From Fimbriimonadaceae bacterium (GTDB taxonomy: Bacteria; Armatimonadota; Fimbriimonadia; Fimbriimonadales; Fimbriimonadaceae): DNA of 64,000 nt. Position numbers and translations under genes: made by a program. Below the pieces are notes generated by a model. That model did no database searches and had not been told where the DNA came from. It was given only the letters and a program-made list of their open reading frames with translations. The DNA is taken from contig CP075365.1 of the NCBI GenBank assembly GCA_019454125.1, positions 62,001-126,000 of the forward strand. Reading direction: 5' to 3'. Of the stretch, positions 32,407 to 41,541 are shown piece after piece. How positions within the stretch are numbered: the first letter of the stretch is position 1; each line of letters opens with the position of its first letter.

Positions 32407-34419
32407 ATGAACGACAACCGCCAGGGCCGCATCTTTGAAAAGAGGGTCTTTCCACCGCCGGCCGACTTTGCCGCACGAGCGAACGTCCGCGACCGGAGCC
32501 TCTACGAAGAGGCCGACCGCGACCGGATCGCGTTCTGGGAAAGTTGGGCGCGGAAGTTGCACTGGGAGGAGCCCTGGCACACGCCCCTGGTGTGGGAGAA
32601 CCCGTTCGCCCAGTGGTTCGTCGGCGGCAAGCTGAACGCTTGCTACAACTGCGTCGACCGGCACGTCGAGGCAGGGCTCGGAGACAAGACCGCGTTCATC
32701 TCGGAAGGCGAACCGGGCGACGTGCGCCACTTCACCTATCAGCAGGTCCAGGACGAAGTTTCGCGGATTGCGAACGGCCTCAAGTCCCTGGGCGTCGGCA
32801 AGGGCGACCGCGTCTGCCTTTATCTGCCGATGGTCGCGGAACTCCCCATGGCGATGCTCGCCTGCGCCCGCATCGGCGCGATCCATTCCGTGGTCTTTGG
32901 CGGCTTCGCGGCCGAATCGCTCCATGAACGCATCAACGACGCGGGCGCCAAGGTGCTCCTCACTGCCGACGGCGGTTGGCGTAAGGGCCACGTCGTCGAG
33001 TTGAAGCGCATCGCCGACGAAGCGCTGGAACTTGGCTGCCCGACGATTGAAAAGGTCGTCGTGCTCGACCGCATCACGCCGGGGATCACCGCCACCGCCG
33101 ACCACCCTCGCGACTATGACCCGGGGGTCTGGACCGAAGGCCGCGACCTTTCCTGGGCCGAGGTCGTGAAGACGCAGTCCACCGAATGCCCCTGCGTCCC
33201 CATGGACGCGGAAGACCCCCTCTTCATCCTCTATACAAGCGGCTCGACAGGGCACCCGAAGGGCATCGTCCACTCGACCGGCGGCTACCTGACCCAGGCG
33301 GCGATGACCGCCTACACAGTCTTCGACCTCAAGCCGGAGGACGTGTTCTGGTGCACGGCGGACTGCGGTTGGATCACCGGCCACAGTTACGTCACCTATG
33401 GCCCCATGGCGAACGCGGCGACCCAGGTGCTCTATGAAGGGGCGCCGGACTCGCCCGGGCGCGACCGCTTTTGGGAGATCATAGAGAAGCACTCGGTCAC
33501 CATCCTTTACACCGCGCCGACCACGATCCGCACCTTCATGAAGTGGGGCGACGAGTTGGTCCAAAGCCACGACCTCTCGTCCCTGCGACTCCTCGGGTCG
33601 GTCGGCGAGCCCATCAACCCGGAGGCCTGGATGTGGTACCGCGACCTTGTCGGCGGAGGGCGCTGCCCCGTGGTGGACACCTATTGGCAGACGGAGACGG
33701 GGGCCGTCGTCGTCTCTCCCCTTCCTGGGCTCTCCGCGACCAAGCCGGGTTCAGCGACGCAGCCGATGCCCGGCATGGCGGTGGGGATCTTCGCCGAGGA
33801 CGGCCGGGACATCACGCCGTACCCAGGTTCAAGTCCCGGGGAGGTGACCGGGCTGCTCGGCATCAGCGAGCCTTGGCCTTCGATGCTGCGGGGGATTTGG
33901 GGCGATCCGGAGCGCTATAAGGCCACCTATTGGGGCAGGCTGGAAGGCACTTACTTCGCCGGCGACGGGGCCATGGTCGACGAGGACGGCTGCTTCTGGC
34001 TGCTTGGCCGGGTGGACGACGTCATCATCGTGGCGGGGCACAACATCTCCTCGATGGAGGTGGAGAGCGCCCTTGTCGACCATGTCTCCGTCGCCGAGGC
34101 GGCCGTCATCGGCCGTGCCCACGAGGTCAAGGGCCAAGCCATTTCCGCCTTCGTCCTACTTCGCGCGGGCTATGACGCCGCGGACTCCGACCAATTGGTG
34201 GCCCTGCTAAAGGAGCACGTCGCCCACAAGATCGGGCCCATCGCCCGTCCCGAGGAGGTCTTCGTCTGCGCCGATCTGCCCAAGACGCGTTCCGGCAAGA
34301 TCATGCGGCGCCTGCTCCGGGACATCGCGGAAGGGCGGGCCCTCGGCGACACCACCACCCTGGCCGACCGCGCCGTGGTCTTCTCCCTCCAACACCAATA
34401 CGAAAGTACGGAGGGGTAA
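32407..34419 (+). CDS. acs: Acetyl-CoA synthetase (AMP-forming)
   Basis: 670 aa, close to the usual 650. It makes acetyl-CoA from acetate, ATP and CoA through acetyl-AMP. The AMP-binding P-loop YTSGSTGHPKGI, the YWQTETGAV motif, and the C-terminal catalytic-Lys motif PKTRSGKIMRR are all present. The lysine of that last motif is the one acetylated in known enzymes. The N-terminal extension upstream of 32407 is open but the ATG at 32407 is preferred; a TAGAAT lies 10 nt before it. The gene stands alone. Confidence 0.97.
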   Translation: MNDNRQGRIFEKRVFPPPADFAARANVRDRSLYEEADRDRIAFWESWARKLHWEEPWHTPLVWENPFAQWFVGGKLNACYNCVDRHVEAGLGDKTAFISEGEPGDVRHFTYQQVQDEVSRIANGLKSLGVGKGDRVCLYLPMVAELPMAMLACARIGAIHSVVFGGFAAESLHERINDAGAKVLLTADGGWRKGHVVELKRIADEALELGCPTIEKVVVLDRITPGITATADHPRDYDPGVWTEGRDLSWAEVVKTQSTECPCVPMDAEDPLFILYTSGSTGHPKGIVHSTGGYLTQAAMTAYTVFDLKPEDVFWCTADCGWITGHSYVTYGPMANAATQVLYEGAPDSPGRDRFWEIIEKHSVTILYTAPTTIRTFMKWGDELVQSHDLSSLRLLGSVGEPINPEAWMWYRDLVGGGRCPVVDTYWQTETGAVVVSPLPGLSATKPGSATQPMPGMAVGIFAEDGRDITPYPGSSPGEVTGLLGISEPWPSMLRGIWGDPERYKATYWGRLEGTYFAGDGAMVDEDGCFWLLGRVDDVIIVAGHNISSMEVESALVDHVSVAEAAVIGRAHEVKGQAISAFVLLRAGYDAADSDQLVALLKEHVAHKIGPIARPEEVFVCADLPKTRSGKIMRRLLRDIAEGRALGDTTTLADRAVVFSLQHQYESTEG

Positions 34420-34472
34420 GGCCCGGCAGGTTTTCTAGTGGGAAGGGGCGTTCAAAACGGAACGAACCCCCT

Positions 34473-35177
34473 ATGCGACGCATGGCGATCCTGGGATTCC
34501 TGGCCTTTTCGGCCGTGGCGGTCAGTCAGCAGCAGTCCGAAATGTTCAACCCGGAGCTCAAGGCGCCGGGTCAGTCCTTCACGCTGAAGGGGATCGCAGG
34601 GTGGTCGCAGGAAGTCTCCGGCGTCATGGGCATCCTGATCGAGTTGCCCGCCCGAATGGGGGTGCGCCAGCACTACCTTTTCCGCATGACTGACCCCAAG
34701 GCGAAGGACGTGAGGGCCGGCATGGAAGTCCAGGTCAACGGCCAGTTCGTCGCCAAGCAGTACTTCAAGGAGCAGAACACGGCGGTCTATACCTTTGACC
34801 AGACCAAACTGCTCTCCGCAAGCGGGCAAGCGGCCCCGGGGGCGGACCAGCAAGCCCTGAGCCCGGGCGGTCTCTCCACCGAGACCTCCATGGCCCCGGC
34901 CGGCGGACGTGGCCCCAGCAGCCTCCACGATGGCTCCCGGGCCGCTGGCGGCGAGGCGCCCGAGAAGCCGAAGTTTACCGACCAGCTCAAGGGCTGGGCG
35001 TTCAGGGGCACGGTCCGATCGGAGCACGGCGTCACCGCCGTCTTCGTAAACGCGGCCCGGACCCGCTATGTGCAGGTCGGCGGCAAGATTGAAGACGACC
35101 TCTTCGTCGTCGGGTTGAACTCGGACCGCGTCCAGGTCAAGGGACCGGCGGGCCGCTTCGACCTCACGCCCTGGTAG
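34473..35177 (+). CDS. Exported protein of unknown function, PilP/GspC-like C-terminus
   Basis: 234 aa with a short signal peptide (MRRMAILGFLAFSAVAVSQQ). The middle is low in complexity (Gly/Ser/Ala). The last 60 residues (AFRGTVRSEHGVTAVFVNAARTRYVQVGG in pieces, then IEDDLFVVGLNSDRVQVKGPAG) have the beta-rich pattern seen in PilP- and GspC-type periplasmic domains and in this window's own PilP-like protein. A role near a pilus or secretion system is possible. It is about 16 kb from the pil operon and stands alone. Confidence 0.6.
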   Translation: MRRMAILGFLAFSAVAVSQQQSEMFNPELKAPGQSFTLKGIAGWSQEVSGVMGILIELPARMGVRQHYLFRMTDPKAKDVRAGMEVQVNGQFVAKQYFKEQNTAVYTFDQTKLLSASGQAAPGADQQALSPGGLSTETSMAPAGGRGPSSLHDGSRAAGGEAPEKPKFTDQLKGWAFRGTVRSEHGVTAVFVNAARTRYVQVGGKIEDDLFVVGLNSDRVQVKGPAGRFDLTPW

Positions 35178-35203
35178 TCTAAAGTCAGGGGCGTGTGTTC
35201 CCC

Positions 35204-35237
35204 AGCCGGGCGGCCGATGCGAATCAGCCGCCCGGCT
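35204..35237. terminator. Stem-loop between convergent genes
   Basis: An 11-bp stem (AGCCGGGCGGC and its complement) with a 12-nt loop lies between the convergent 34473 gene and serC. A bidirectional terminator is likely; the T-run is weak. Confidence 0.7.
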
Positions 35238-35246
35238 CCGTTTGGC

Positions 35247-36338
35247 TCAGCCGTTCTTGGCGGCGAAGTCGCCCATAAAGGAGGCGAGGTCGCGGCAGCC
35301 CTCCAGCGGGAAAGCGTTGTATACGCTCGCCCGGCAACCGCCCACGCTGCGGTGGCCCTTGAGCTCGACCATGTTGTTCGCCTGGGCTTCCTTTAGGAAC
35401 TTGTCCGTGAGCTCGTCGCTCGGAAGGACGAACGGAATGTTCATGCGGCTCCGGTTCTTCTCCACCGCGTGCGGCTTGTAGAACCCGCCCGAGCCGTCGA
35501 TCGCGTCGTAGATCACCTTAGCCTTGGCCTCGTTGTGCTTGCCGACCGCTTCCAGGCCGCCGAACTCGAGCCAGTGCTCGCAGACTAGCCCGATCATATA
35601 CGCGCCCCAGCAGGGCGGCGTGTTGTACATCCAGTCGTTCTCGACCTGGACCTTGTAGTCCAGCATCGGAGGGAGGCCGGCCGGAACCAGTTCCAGCATG
35701 TCTTCGCGCAACAGCACGAGGCAGACGCCGCTCGGACCGAGGTTCTTCTGCGCGCCCGCATAGACCATCGCGTACCGCGAAACGTCGAAGGGGCGGCTTG
35801 CGATGCAGCTGGACATGTCGCAGACGACGTCCTTGGCGACCGTCGGGTCGGCCAGGTAGTCGACGCCTTGGATCGTCTCGTTCAGGGTGGTGTGGAGGAA
35901 GCGGGCGTCAGCCGAGATGTCGAGCGATCCAAGGTCCGGGGCGCTCGTGTACTTGCCTTCCTTCCCGCTCCAAAGGAGCCGCGCTTCGCCCTCAAGGTTG
36001 GCCGCCGCTATCGCCTTCTCGCCCCAGGAGCCGGTGACGATATAGTCAGCCTTTCCTCCGCGCAGGAAGTTCATGGCGAGCATCGTGAACTGAAGGCTCG
36101 CCCCACCCTGCAAGAAGAGGACTTTGTAGTTGTCGGGCACGCCCATCAATCGCCGCACGGCGCTTTCGGACTCTTCCGCGATCTTAAGGAAGTTCTTCCC
36201 GCGGTGGCTCATCTCCATGACGCTCATGCCGCTTCCCCGCCAGTCGAGCATCTCTTCCTTCGCGCGCTCAAGCACAGGCACCGGCATCACGCCCGGGCCG
36301 GCCGAGAAGTTGTACGTTCTTGTCTGCGTCAGGGCCAT
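35247..36338 (-). CDS. serC: Phosphoserine aminotransferase
   Basis: 363 aa, normal length. SerC transaminates 3-phosphohydroxypyruvate to phosphoserine and also serves in pyridoxal phosphate synthesis. YNFSAGPGVMP at the start, the PLP-lysine region VYAGAQKNLGPSG, and the C-terminal GHRSVGGCRASVYNA are diagnostic. A TAAACT (36350 to 36345) lies 6 nt before the ATG without a Shine-Dalgarno, fitting a leaderless start. Confidence 0.97.
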   Translation of the reverse strand: MALTQTRTYNFSAGPGVMPVPVLERAKEEMLDWRGSGMSVMEMSHRGKNFLKIAEESESAVRRLMGVPDNYKVLFLQGGASLQFTMLAMNFLRGGKADYIVTGSWGEKAIAAANLEGEARLLWSGKEGKYTSAPDLGSLDISADARFLHTTLNETIQGVDYLADPTVAKDVVCDMSSCIASRPFDVSRYAMVYAGAQKNLGPSGVCLVLLREDMLELVPAGLPPMLDYKVQVENDWMYNTPPCWGAYMIGLVCEHWLEFGGLEAVGKHNEAKAKVIYDAIDGSGGFYKPHAVEKNRSRMNIPFVLPSDELTDKFLKEAQANNMVELKGHRSVGGCRASVYNAFPLEGCRDLASFMGDFAAKNG

Positions 36339-36385
36339 GGGCCGAGTTTACTCACGGCGGGGGCAGGGCTGACGGCTGCCGCCGC

Positions 36386-36973
36386 CTAATTGCCAGGAAG
36401 GGTGCTCGCGAGCTCGCGGCAGTGCCGGTGCCGGGGGCAGTCCACCAAATGGTCGTTCACCATCCCCACCGCTTGCATGTGGGCGTACATGATGGTCGGA
36501 CCCACGAAATTGAAGCCCCGCTTCTTCAGGTCTTTGCTGAACTCCTCTGCTTCTTTCGTGACCGCCGGGACTTCATCGAGGGACTTCCAGGTGTTCTGGA
36601 TCGGCCTTCCGTCCACAAAGCGCCACTGGTAGTTTGAGAAGGAGCCGAACTCCTCGACGACGCGCAAAAACGCGATCGCGTTGTTCACGCTGCTCGCCAC
36701 TTTCGCCCGGTTGCGGATGATGCCCTCGTCCGAAAGGAGCCGTTGCTGGTCCGCCTCCGTATACCGCGCGACGACCTGCGGGTCGAAGCCCTGGTACGCG
36801 CGGCGGTAGCCTGCGCGCCGGTTCAAGATCGTCGACCAGCTCAGCCCGGCCTGCGCGCCTTCCAGGATCAAGAACTCGAAGAGCACGCGGTCGTCGAGGA
36901 CGGGAACCCCCCATTCCTCGTCGTGGTAGCGCTGATAGACCTCGCTCCCCTCGGCCCAAGCGCAGCGAGGCAT
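36386..36973 (-). CDS. tag: DNA-3-methyladenine glycosylase I
   Basis: 195 aa. Tag removes 3-methyladenine from alkylated DNA. It begins MPRCAWAEGSEVYQRYHDEEWG with the conserved zinc ligands Cys4 and His, and ends with HLVDCPRHRHC, the second zinc pair. The GAQAGLSWSTIL segment is the base-flipping helix region. The ATG lies 2 nt after the VOC gene stop. The gene is last in a repair-related minus-strand run with both uvrA parts. Confidence 0.95.
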   Translation of the reverse strand: MPRCAWAEGSEVYQRYHDEEWGVPVLDDRVLFEFLILEGAQAGLSWSTILNRRAGYRRAYQGFDPQVVARYTEADQQRLLSDEGIIRNRAKVASSVNNAIAFLRVVEEFGSFSNYQWRFVDGRPIQNTWKSLDEVPAVTKEAEEFSKDLKKRGFNFVGPTIMYAHMQAVGMVNDHLVDCPRHRHCRELASTLPGN

Positions 36974-36975
36974 CG

Positions 36976-37395
36976 TTATCCGCCGGCGACGGCCTTCGCT
37001 TCCTCGGCATTCTGGCCCATCGACCATTTGTGGCCGAAGGGGTCGATGAACTGGCCGTAACGGTCGCCCCAGAACTGGTCTTCGAGGGGCATGGTCACTG
37101 TCGCGCCCGCGTCGACCGCCCGTTGGAAGTCCGCGTCCACGGCTTTGGAGGAGATGTGGATCGTGACCGAAGAGCCGCTGTAGTGCTTCGGGCCGAGTGC
37201 GCCGTAGTCCGGATACTCGTCGTTCAGCATCAGCATCGAGTCGCCGACCTTGAGCTGGGCATTCATGACCTTGCCGTCCTCGCCCTTCATCACGTCGACG
37301 ACCTGCGCGCCGAGCGCCTTTTGATAGAAGTCGATCGCCGCCATCGCATCGTCGACGACGAGGTACGGGGTGAGGGTCGGGAATTGGTTCGCCAT
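36976..37395 (-). CDS. PhnB-like VOC protein
   Basis: 139 aa. TLTPYLVVDDAMAAIDFYQKALGA and the closing DQFWGDRYGQFIDPFGHKW are characteristic of the PhnB/YkcA-like glyoxalase subfamily. The substrate is unknown. The ATG at 37395 opens the domain; a longer frame upstream overlaps uvrA and is discarded. Coupled to tag by a 2-nt gap. Confidence 0.85.
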   Translation of the reverse strand: MANQFPTLTPYLVVDDAMAAIDFYQKALGAQVVDVMKGEDGKVMNAQLKVGDSMLMLNDEYPDYGALGPKHYSGSSVTIHISSKAVDADFQRAVDAGATVTMPLEDQFWGDRYGQFIDPFGHKWSMGQNAEEAKAVAGG

Positions 37396-37423
37396 GCGGA
37401 CGATGGTACCGGCAAAGCCCGCG

Positions 37424-38434
37424 TCACCCGGTGGGCTGCAGGAGCGCCTTGAGGAAGCGGCCCGTGTGGGACGCCTCGCACGCGGCGACGTCCTCCGGCG
37501 TTCCCTCGACGATGATCTGGCCGCCGCCCGCCCCGCCTTCCGGCCCGAGGTCCACCACCCAGTCCGCGGTCTTGATGACGTCCAAGTTGTGCTCGATGAC
37601 GAGCACCGTGTTCCCCTGGTCAACCAATTGGTGGAGCACCGCGAGCAGGCGGCGGACGTCCTCGAAGTGGAGCCCGGTGGTCGGCTCGTCAAGGATGTAG
37701 AGCGTGCTGCCGGTCGAGCGCTTGCTCAATTCTTCCGCTAGCTTGACGCGCTGGGCCTCGCCGCCGCTGAGCGTCGTCGCGGGCTGGCCCATGCGGATGT
37801 AGCCGAGCCCGACGTCGAGCAGGGTCTTCAGCTTGCGGTAAATCTTGGGGATCGGCTGGAAAAACTCGCACGCTTCTTCGATCGTCATCTCGAGCACTTC
37901 GGCGATCGACTTTCCCTTGTACTTCACCTCCAGGGTCTCGCGGTTATAGCGCTTGCCTTTGCAGACTTCGCAGGGGACGTAGACGTCCGGCAGGAACACC
38001 ATCTCGATCTTGATGATCCCGTCCCCTTTGCAAGCCTCGCACCGCCCACCCTTCACGTTAAAGCTGAAGCGGCCCTGCTTGTAGCCCCTCGCGCGCGAGT
38101 CCGCCGTTTGGGCGAAGAGGTCGCGCACCATGTCGAACGTCCCCGTATAGGTGGCCGGGTTCGAACGCGGCGTCCGGCCGATGGGCGACTGGTCGATATC
38201 GATGACTTTGTCAAGTTCGTCGGCCCCTTCAAGGCTATCGTGCGGCGCCCACACCCCGCGCGTGCCATAGACCTCGTACATGAGCCGCGGGAACAACGTG
38301 TCCTGGACCAAGGTCGACTTACCGCTGCCGCTTACGCCCGTGACGCAGACGAAGAGCCCCAGCGGCACGTGGAAATCGACCCCTTTGAGGTTATTTCCCC
38401 GCGCTCCGCGCAGGCTCAACCAGCCACTCGACAT
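37424..38434 (-). CDS. uvrA: UvrA C-terminal half (ATPase module II) as a separate gene
   Basis: 336 aa. UvrA normally has about 940 residues and two ABC-type ATPase halves. This gene is the second half alone. It starts at [16 protein letters not shown], then Walker [10 protein letters not shown], the C-terminal zinc finger (CEACKGDG and CEVCKGKRY), signature [16 protein letters not shown] and Walker [13 protein letters not shown]. It starts with its own ATG precisely at the domain boundary. It follows the VOC gene by 75 nt; the N-terminal half lies upstream beyond the AraC-VOC pair. Both halves look intact, so a two-subunit UvrA is likely. Confidence 0.95.
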   Translation of the reverse strand: MSSGWLSLRGARGNNLKGVDFHVPLGLFVCVTGVSGSGKSTLVQDTLFPRLMYEVYGTRGVWAPHDSLEGADELDKVIDIDQSPIGRTPRSNPATYTGTFDMVRDLFAQTADSRARGYKQGRFSFNVKGGRCEACKGDGIIKIEMVFLPDVYVPCEVCKGKRYNRETLEVKYKGKSIAEVLEMTIEEACEFFQPIPKIYRKLKTLLDVGLGYIRMGQPATTLSGGEAQRVKLAEELSKRSTGSTLYILDEPTTGLHFEDVRRLLAVLHQLVDQGNTVLVIEHNLDVIKTADWVVDLGPEGGAGGGQIIVEGTPEDVAACEASHTGRFLKALLQPTG

Positions 38435-38509
38435 GTAGACGGGAGGATACCCATTCCTGCAGGCCGGGAACGGGCTCCCCCGTTTAGGCTTCCCACGCCG
38501 GGCGCCTGG

Positions 38510-38875
38510 TCAGCGAGCGTCCTCAGCGTACATGACCATCCCGACCCGGTTGCCGTCCGGGTCGCGGACGACGGCCGACCAGCCCACGCTGGCGACTTCG
38601 CCCTTCTCCTCCTCGATGCTCCCGCCCAAGCCGCAGGCCGTGTCAATCGATTTGTCGAGGTCCGCGACGCGGTACCAAACGCTCGGGCTACGCGAGGGCT
38701 CGACCCGGTCGACCCGCATCAGTCCGCCGATGTGTTCCTCCTCCTGACCGAACACCACCATGTCCGGCATGGCGAACTCGCTGAAGTGCCATCCGAAGAG
38801 GCCTTGGTAGAACGCCTGGGAGCGCTTGAGGTCGGTGACTTCAATCTCGATGTGGCAGACAGTGTTGTGCTTCAC
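38510..38875 (-). CDS. VOC-superfamily protein inserted between the uvrA halves
   Basis: 121 aa. HIEIEVTDLKRSQAFYQGLFGW opens and SAVVRDPDGNRVGMVMY closes a single VOC module. GTGA at 38875-38872 overlaps the AraC gene's stop, so the two are a coupled pair. AraC-type regulators are often paired with VOC proteins. Confidence 0.85.
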   Translation of the reverse strand: MKHNTVCHIEIEVTDLKRSQAFYQGLFGWHFSEFAMPDMVVFGQEEEHIGGLMRVDRVEPSRSPSVWYRVADLDKSIDTACGLGGSIEEEKGEVASVGWSAVVRDPDGNRVGMVMYAEDAR

Positions 38876-39324
38876 GGTCTCGATTCTTGCCGGTGGCCGT
38901 CATCGTCTGATTGTCCGGGCTTGCTAATTTTGTGCTTCGTAGCGTGGAGGCCGACGAGAGTCGCTCCCGGTGCGTGCCCAAACTGCTTGCGGTAAGCGCG
39001 GTGGAACGAGGACGGGCTGCTGAAGCCGATTTCGGCGCAGACCGCGTTCACCGCCCAACCCTCCTTCAAGAGCGCCACCGCCCTTTCGAGCCTGCGCCTT
39101 CGCAAATAGGTCTGCGGGGTCAGGCCGTAGGCTTCGCGGAAGAGGCGGTGGAAGTGGTAGGGCGAGAGGTCCGCCAGCCGGGCAAGCTCGGGCAACGAAT
39201 GACGGTCTTGGGCCTCGTCCAGGATCCGGCGCGCGCCCTCCAGCCTGCGAAGGACGTCCTCCCGCGTCCCCCATTTCTTGGCCGGGATGCGGGCCATCGT
39301 CAGCGCGGAAGGGCAAGGGGGCAT
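38872..39324 (-). CDS. AraC-family regulator inserted between the uvrA halves
   Basis: 150 aa. Two helix-turn-helix units are seen: LPELARLADLSPYHFHRLFREAYGLTPQTYL in pieces, and VNAVCAEIGFSSPSSFHRAYRKQFG. This is an AraC DNA-binding domain with only a short N-terminus and no sensor domain. The ATG at 39324 lies 5 nt after the stop of the UvrA N-terminal gene, so it is translated as part of the uvrA operon. Confidence 0.88.
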   Translation of the reverse strand: MPPCPSALTMARIPAKKWGTREDVLRRLEGARRILDEAQDRHSLPELARLADLSPYHFHRLFREAYGLTPQTYLRRRRLERAVALLKEGWAVNAVCAEIGFSSPSSFHRAYRKQFGHAPGATLVGLHATKHKISKPGQSDDDGHRQESRP

Positions 39325-39329
39325 GGCGG

Positions 39330-41423
39330 TCAGACCTTGGCCGGTCGCCCCCGCTTCTTGGCTCTCGGCGCGACCACGGCCGCGACGACGGCTTGGCCGG
39401 ACTTCGTCCCTAGAGGTTTCCGCGGCTTTCGGCGCACCGCAGGCACTTCGATCATGTCCTTTCCAGTGAGATAGCGGGAGGTGGGCGAATCGCGGGTGAC
39501 GAAGTCGTCGTACGCCCCTTCGTTCACGACCTCTCCCCCGTGCTCGCCTGCTCCTGGACCCATGTCGATGAGCCAATCGGCGGCCCGCATCGTGTCCTCG
39601 TCATGCTCCACGACAAGGACGGTGTTGCCGACGTCGCGCAACCGCTTGAGGGTCTCGATCAGGCGCGCGTTGTCGCGCTGGTGCAGGCCGATGCTGGGTT
39701 CGTCCAAGACGTAGAGGCAACCCATCAGCCCGCTCCCGATCTGGGTGGCGAGGCGAATTCGCTGGGCTTCGCCGCCGGCCAGCGTGTTCGTGTTGCGGTC
39801 GAGGTTCAGGTAGCTCAGGCCGACGTCGTTCAGGAACGTCAGACGCTCGGTGACCTCCTTCACCGCCCGCTCGCCGATCGTCATCTGCCGCTTTGAAAGC
39901 TTGCCCGGCAACTCGACGAAGTAGGTCAGCGCGTCCGCCACCGCGAGGCTGGTGACGTCCGCGATCGAGACGCCCCGGAGACTGGCCCCGCCACCCCCTG
40001 CCCCCTCGCCCGCGACAGGAGGGGGGGCCGCCGCAGACCTCGCCGTCCCGGGGAGGCGGACGCTGAGCGTCTCGGGCTTGAGGCGCTGGCCGTGGCAGAC
40101 GGGGCAGGGGCGGGTGCTCATGTACTGCTGCAAGTCAGCCTTGACCCACTCGCTTTCGGTCTGTTCGTAGCGCTTACGCAGGATCGCGGTCACACCCTCC
40201 CACCGCGCGTTGAACGTGCGCTCCGTCTTTCCGTACCGCATTTTGACGGGCACAGGGTTCGGCAGGCCCTCCCAGACCACGCGCATCGCCTCCTCGTCGA
40301 GGTCCTTCACGGCACGCGAAGCGTCGAAGCCGCACGCGCGCCCGACCCCGTCGAGCACGTCCGGCCACCACTCCTTGGTCTCGCCCGACTTATAGACAAA
40401 GGCCTTGATCGCGCCGTCCCGCAGGGGCTGCGTCTTGTCCGGGATAACGAGGTCCGGGTCGAACTCGGTCTTGGTGCCGAGCCCCGTACACTCGGGGCAC
40501 GCGCCGAAGGGCGAGTTGAACGAAAACATGCGCGGCTCCAGTTCCGGCATGCTGAAGCCGCAGACCGCGCAGGCGTAGTGCTCGCTGAAGGTCTTTTCCT
40601 GGGGCCCGTCTCCCCCCCCAACCCCCCCCTCAGTTTCGGGGGCACGATCATCCCCCAAAACCGAGGGGAGGGCTTCCCAGACGAGAGTCACAAGACCCTT
40701 GCCCATCTTGAGGGCGGCCTCGACCGAATCGGCCAGTCGCCGCTCGATTCCCTCCTTCATCACGATCCGGTCCACGACGACCTCGATCGTGTGCTGCTTG
40801 TACCGGTCCATCGGAATGTCGTCCGTCACCTCGTACATCTCGCCGTCCACGCGGACACGGACGAACCCCGCGGCCTGCACCTCCTTCAGCTCCTTTTGAT
40901 AGGTGCCTTTTCGGGCCCGGACCACGGGGGCCATGACCTGGAGGCGCGTGCCCTCGGGCAGGGCAAGGGCCGCGTCGACGATCGTGTCGGTCGACTGGCG
41001 CTCGATTGGGCCGTGACCGTTCGGACAGTGGGGGACGCCGACCCGGGCGAAGAGGATGCGAAGGTAGTCGTAGATCTCCGTGACCGTGCCGACGGTCGAG
41101 CGGGGGTTCTTCGAAGCGCTCTTCTGGTCGATGCTGATGGCGGGCGAAAGGCCGTCGATGTGATCGACGTCCGGTTTGTCCATTTGGCCGAGGAATTGGC
41201 GGGCGTAGGCGCTCAGGCTCTCGACGTAGCGTCGTTGGCCCTCTGCATAAATCGTGTCGAACGCGAGGCTGGACTTGCCGCTACCGCTCAAGCCGGTGAT
41301 CACCACAAGCTTGTCACGGGGGATCTCGACGGTCACGTTCTTGAGGTTGTTCTCTCGCGCGCCGACGACAACGATCTTCTCGCTGGACACGGCCCCGATC
41401 ATACCCGTGCCATGAGTAGACAT
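39330..41423 (-). CDS. uvrA: UvrA N-terminal half (ATPase module I) as a separate gene
   Basis: 697 aa. Walker [10 protein letters not shown], the UvrB-binding/insertion region, the first zinc finger (CAVCG...CPECTG), signature [13 protein letters not shown] and Walker [13 protein letters not shown] are present. It stops about where full-length UvrA would cross to its second half. The C-terminal tail is basic ([16 protein letters not shown]) and resembles an AT-hook. Two low-complexity stretches ([29 protein letters not shown]) coincide with palindromic DNA repeats read in frame. The second half is encoded separately at 37424-38434. Confidence 0.95.
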   Translation of the reverse strand: MSTHGTGMIGAVSSEKIVVVGARENNLKNVTVEIPRDKLVVITGLSGSGKSSLAFDTIYAEGQRRYVESLSAYARQFLGQMDKPDVDHIDGLSPAISIDQKSASKNPRSTVGTVTEIYDYLRILFARVGVPHCPNGHGPIERQSTDTIVDAALALPEGTRLQVMAPVVRARKGTYQKELKEVQAAGFVRVRVDGEMYEVTDDIPMDRYKQHTIEVVVDRIVMKEGIERRLADSVEAALKMGKGLVTLVWEALPSVLGDDRAPETEGGVGGGDGPQEKTFSEHYACAVCGFSMPELEPRMFSFNSPFGACPECTGLGTKTEFDPDLVIPDKTQPLRDGAIKAFVYKSGETKEWWPDVLDGVGRACGFDASRAVKDLDEEAMRVVWEGLPNPVPVKMRYGKTERTFNARWEGVTAILRKRYEQTESEWVKADLQQYMSTRPCPVCHGQRLKPETLSVRLPGTARSAAAPPPVAGEGAGGGGASLRGVSIADVTSLAVADALTYFVELPGKLSKRQMTIGERAVKEVTERLTFLNDVGLSYLNLDRNTNTLAGGEAQRIRLATQIGSGLMGCLYVLDEPSIGLHQRDNARLIETLKRLRDVGNTVLVVEHDEDTMRAADWLIDMGPGAGEHGGEVVNEGAYDDFVTRDSPTSRYLTGKDMIEVPAVRRKPRKPLGTKSGQAVVAAVVAPRAKKRGRPAKV
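39984..40027. repeat. GC-rich palindromic repeat read in frame within uvrA (N-half)
   Basis: CCCCCTC (40001-40007) and GAGGGGG (40019-40025) form the core of a GC-rich palindrome with poly-C/G flanks. It encodes the stretch around [13 protein letters not shown], which typical UvrA proteins lack. Confidence 0.5.
40628..40666. repeat. Palindromic repeat read in frame within uvrA (N-half)
   Basis: The arms CCTCAGTTTCGGGGG (40628-40642) and CCCCCAAAACCGAGG (40652-40666) are 15-nt inverted copies with two differences around a 9-nt loop. They encode the low-complexity insert near [14 protein letters not shown]-runs flank the unit. Confidence 0.65.
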
Positions 41424-41541
41424 ATGACGACTTAATGCCTATCGTTCCATGGAAGTCCCGGCCTCGTACGTTTGGGTCGAACCTGTGGAAAATTGTAACG
41501 ACGGGGATGGATTTCTCCGATTTAGGCGTATCATGGCTAGG

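Noticed and set aside
32356-33570. A 404-codon minus-strand frame opposite acs
   Set aside because: Shadow of an unmistakable acs gene.
37424-41423. uvrA as a frameshifted pseudogene
   Set aside because: Both parts have complete motifs and their own starts, and the break is exactly between domains with two intact genes between. This is a split, not decay, unless the assembly is wrong.
40092-41435. A 447-codon plus-strand frame opposite uvrA
   Set aside because: Antisense to a gene with all UvrA motifs; no recognisable domain and no start context.
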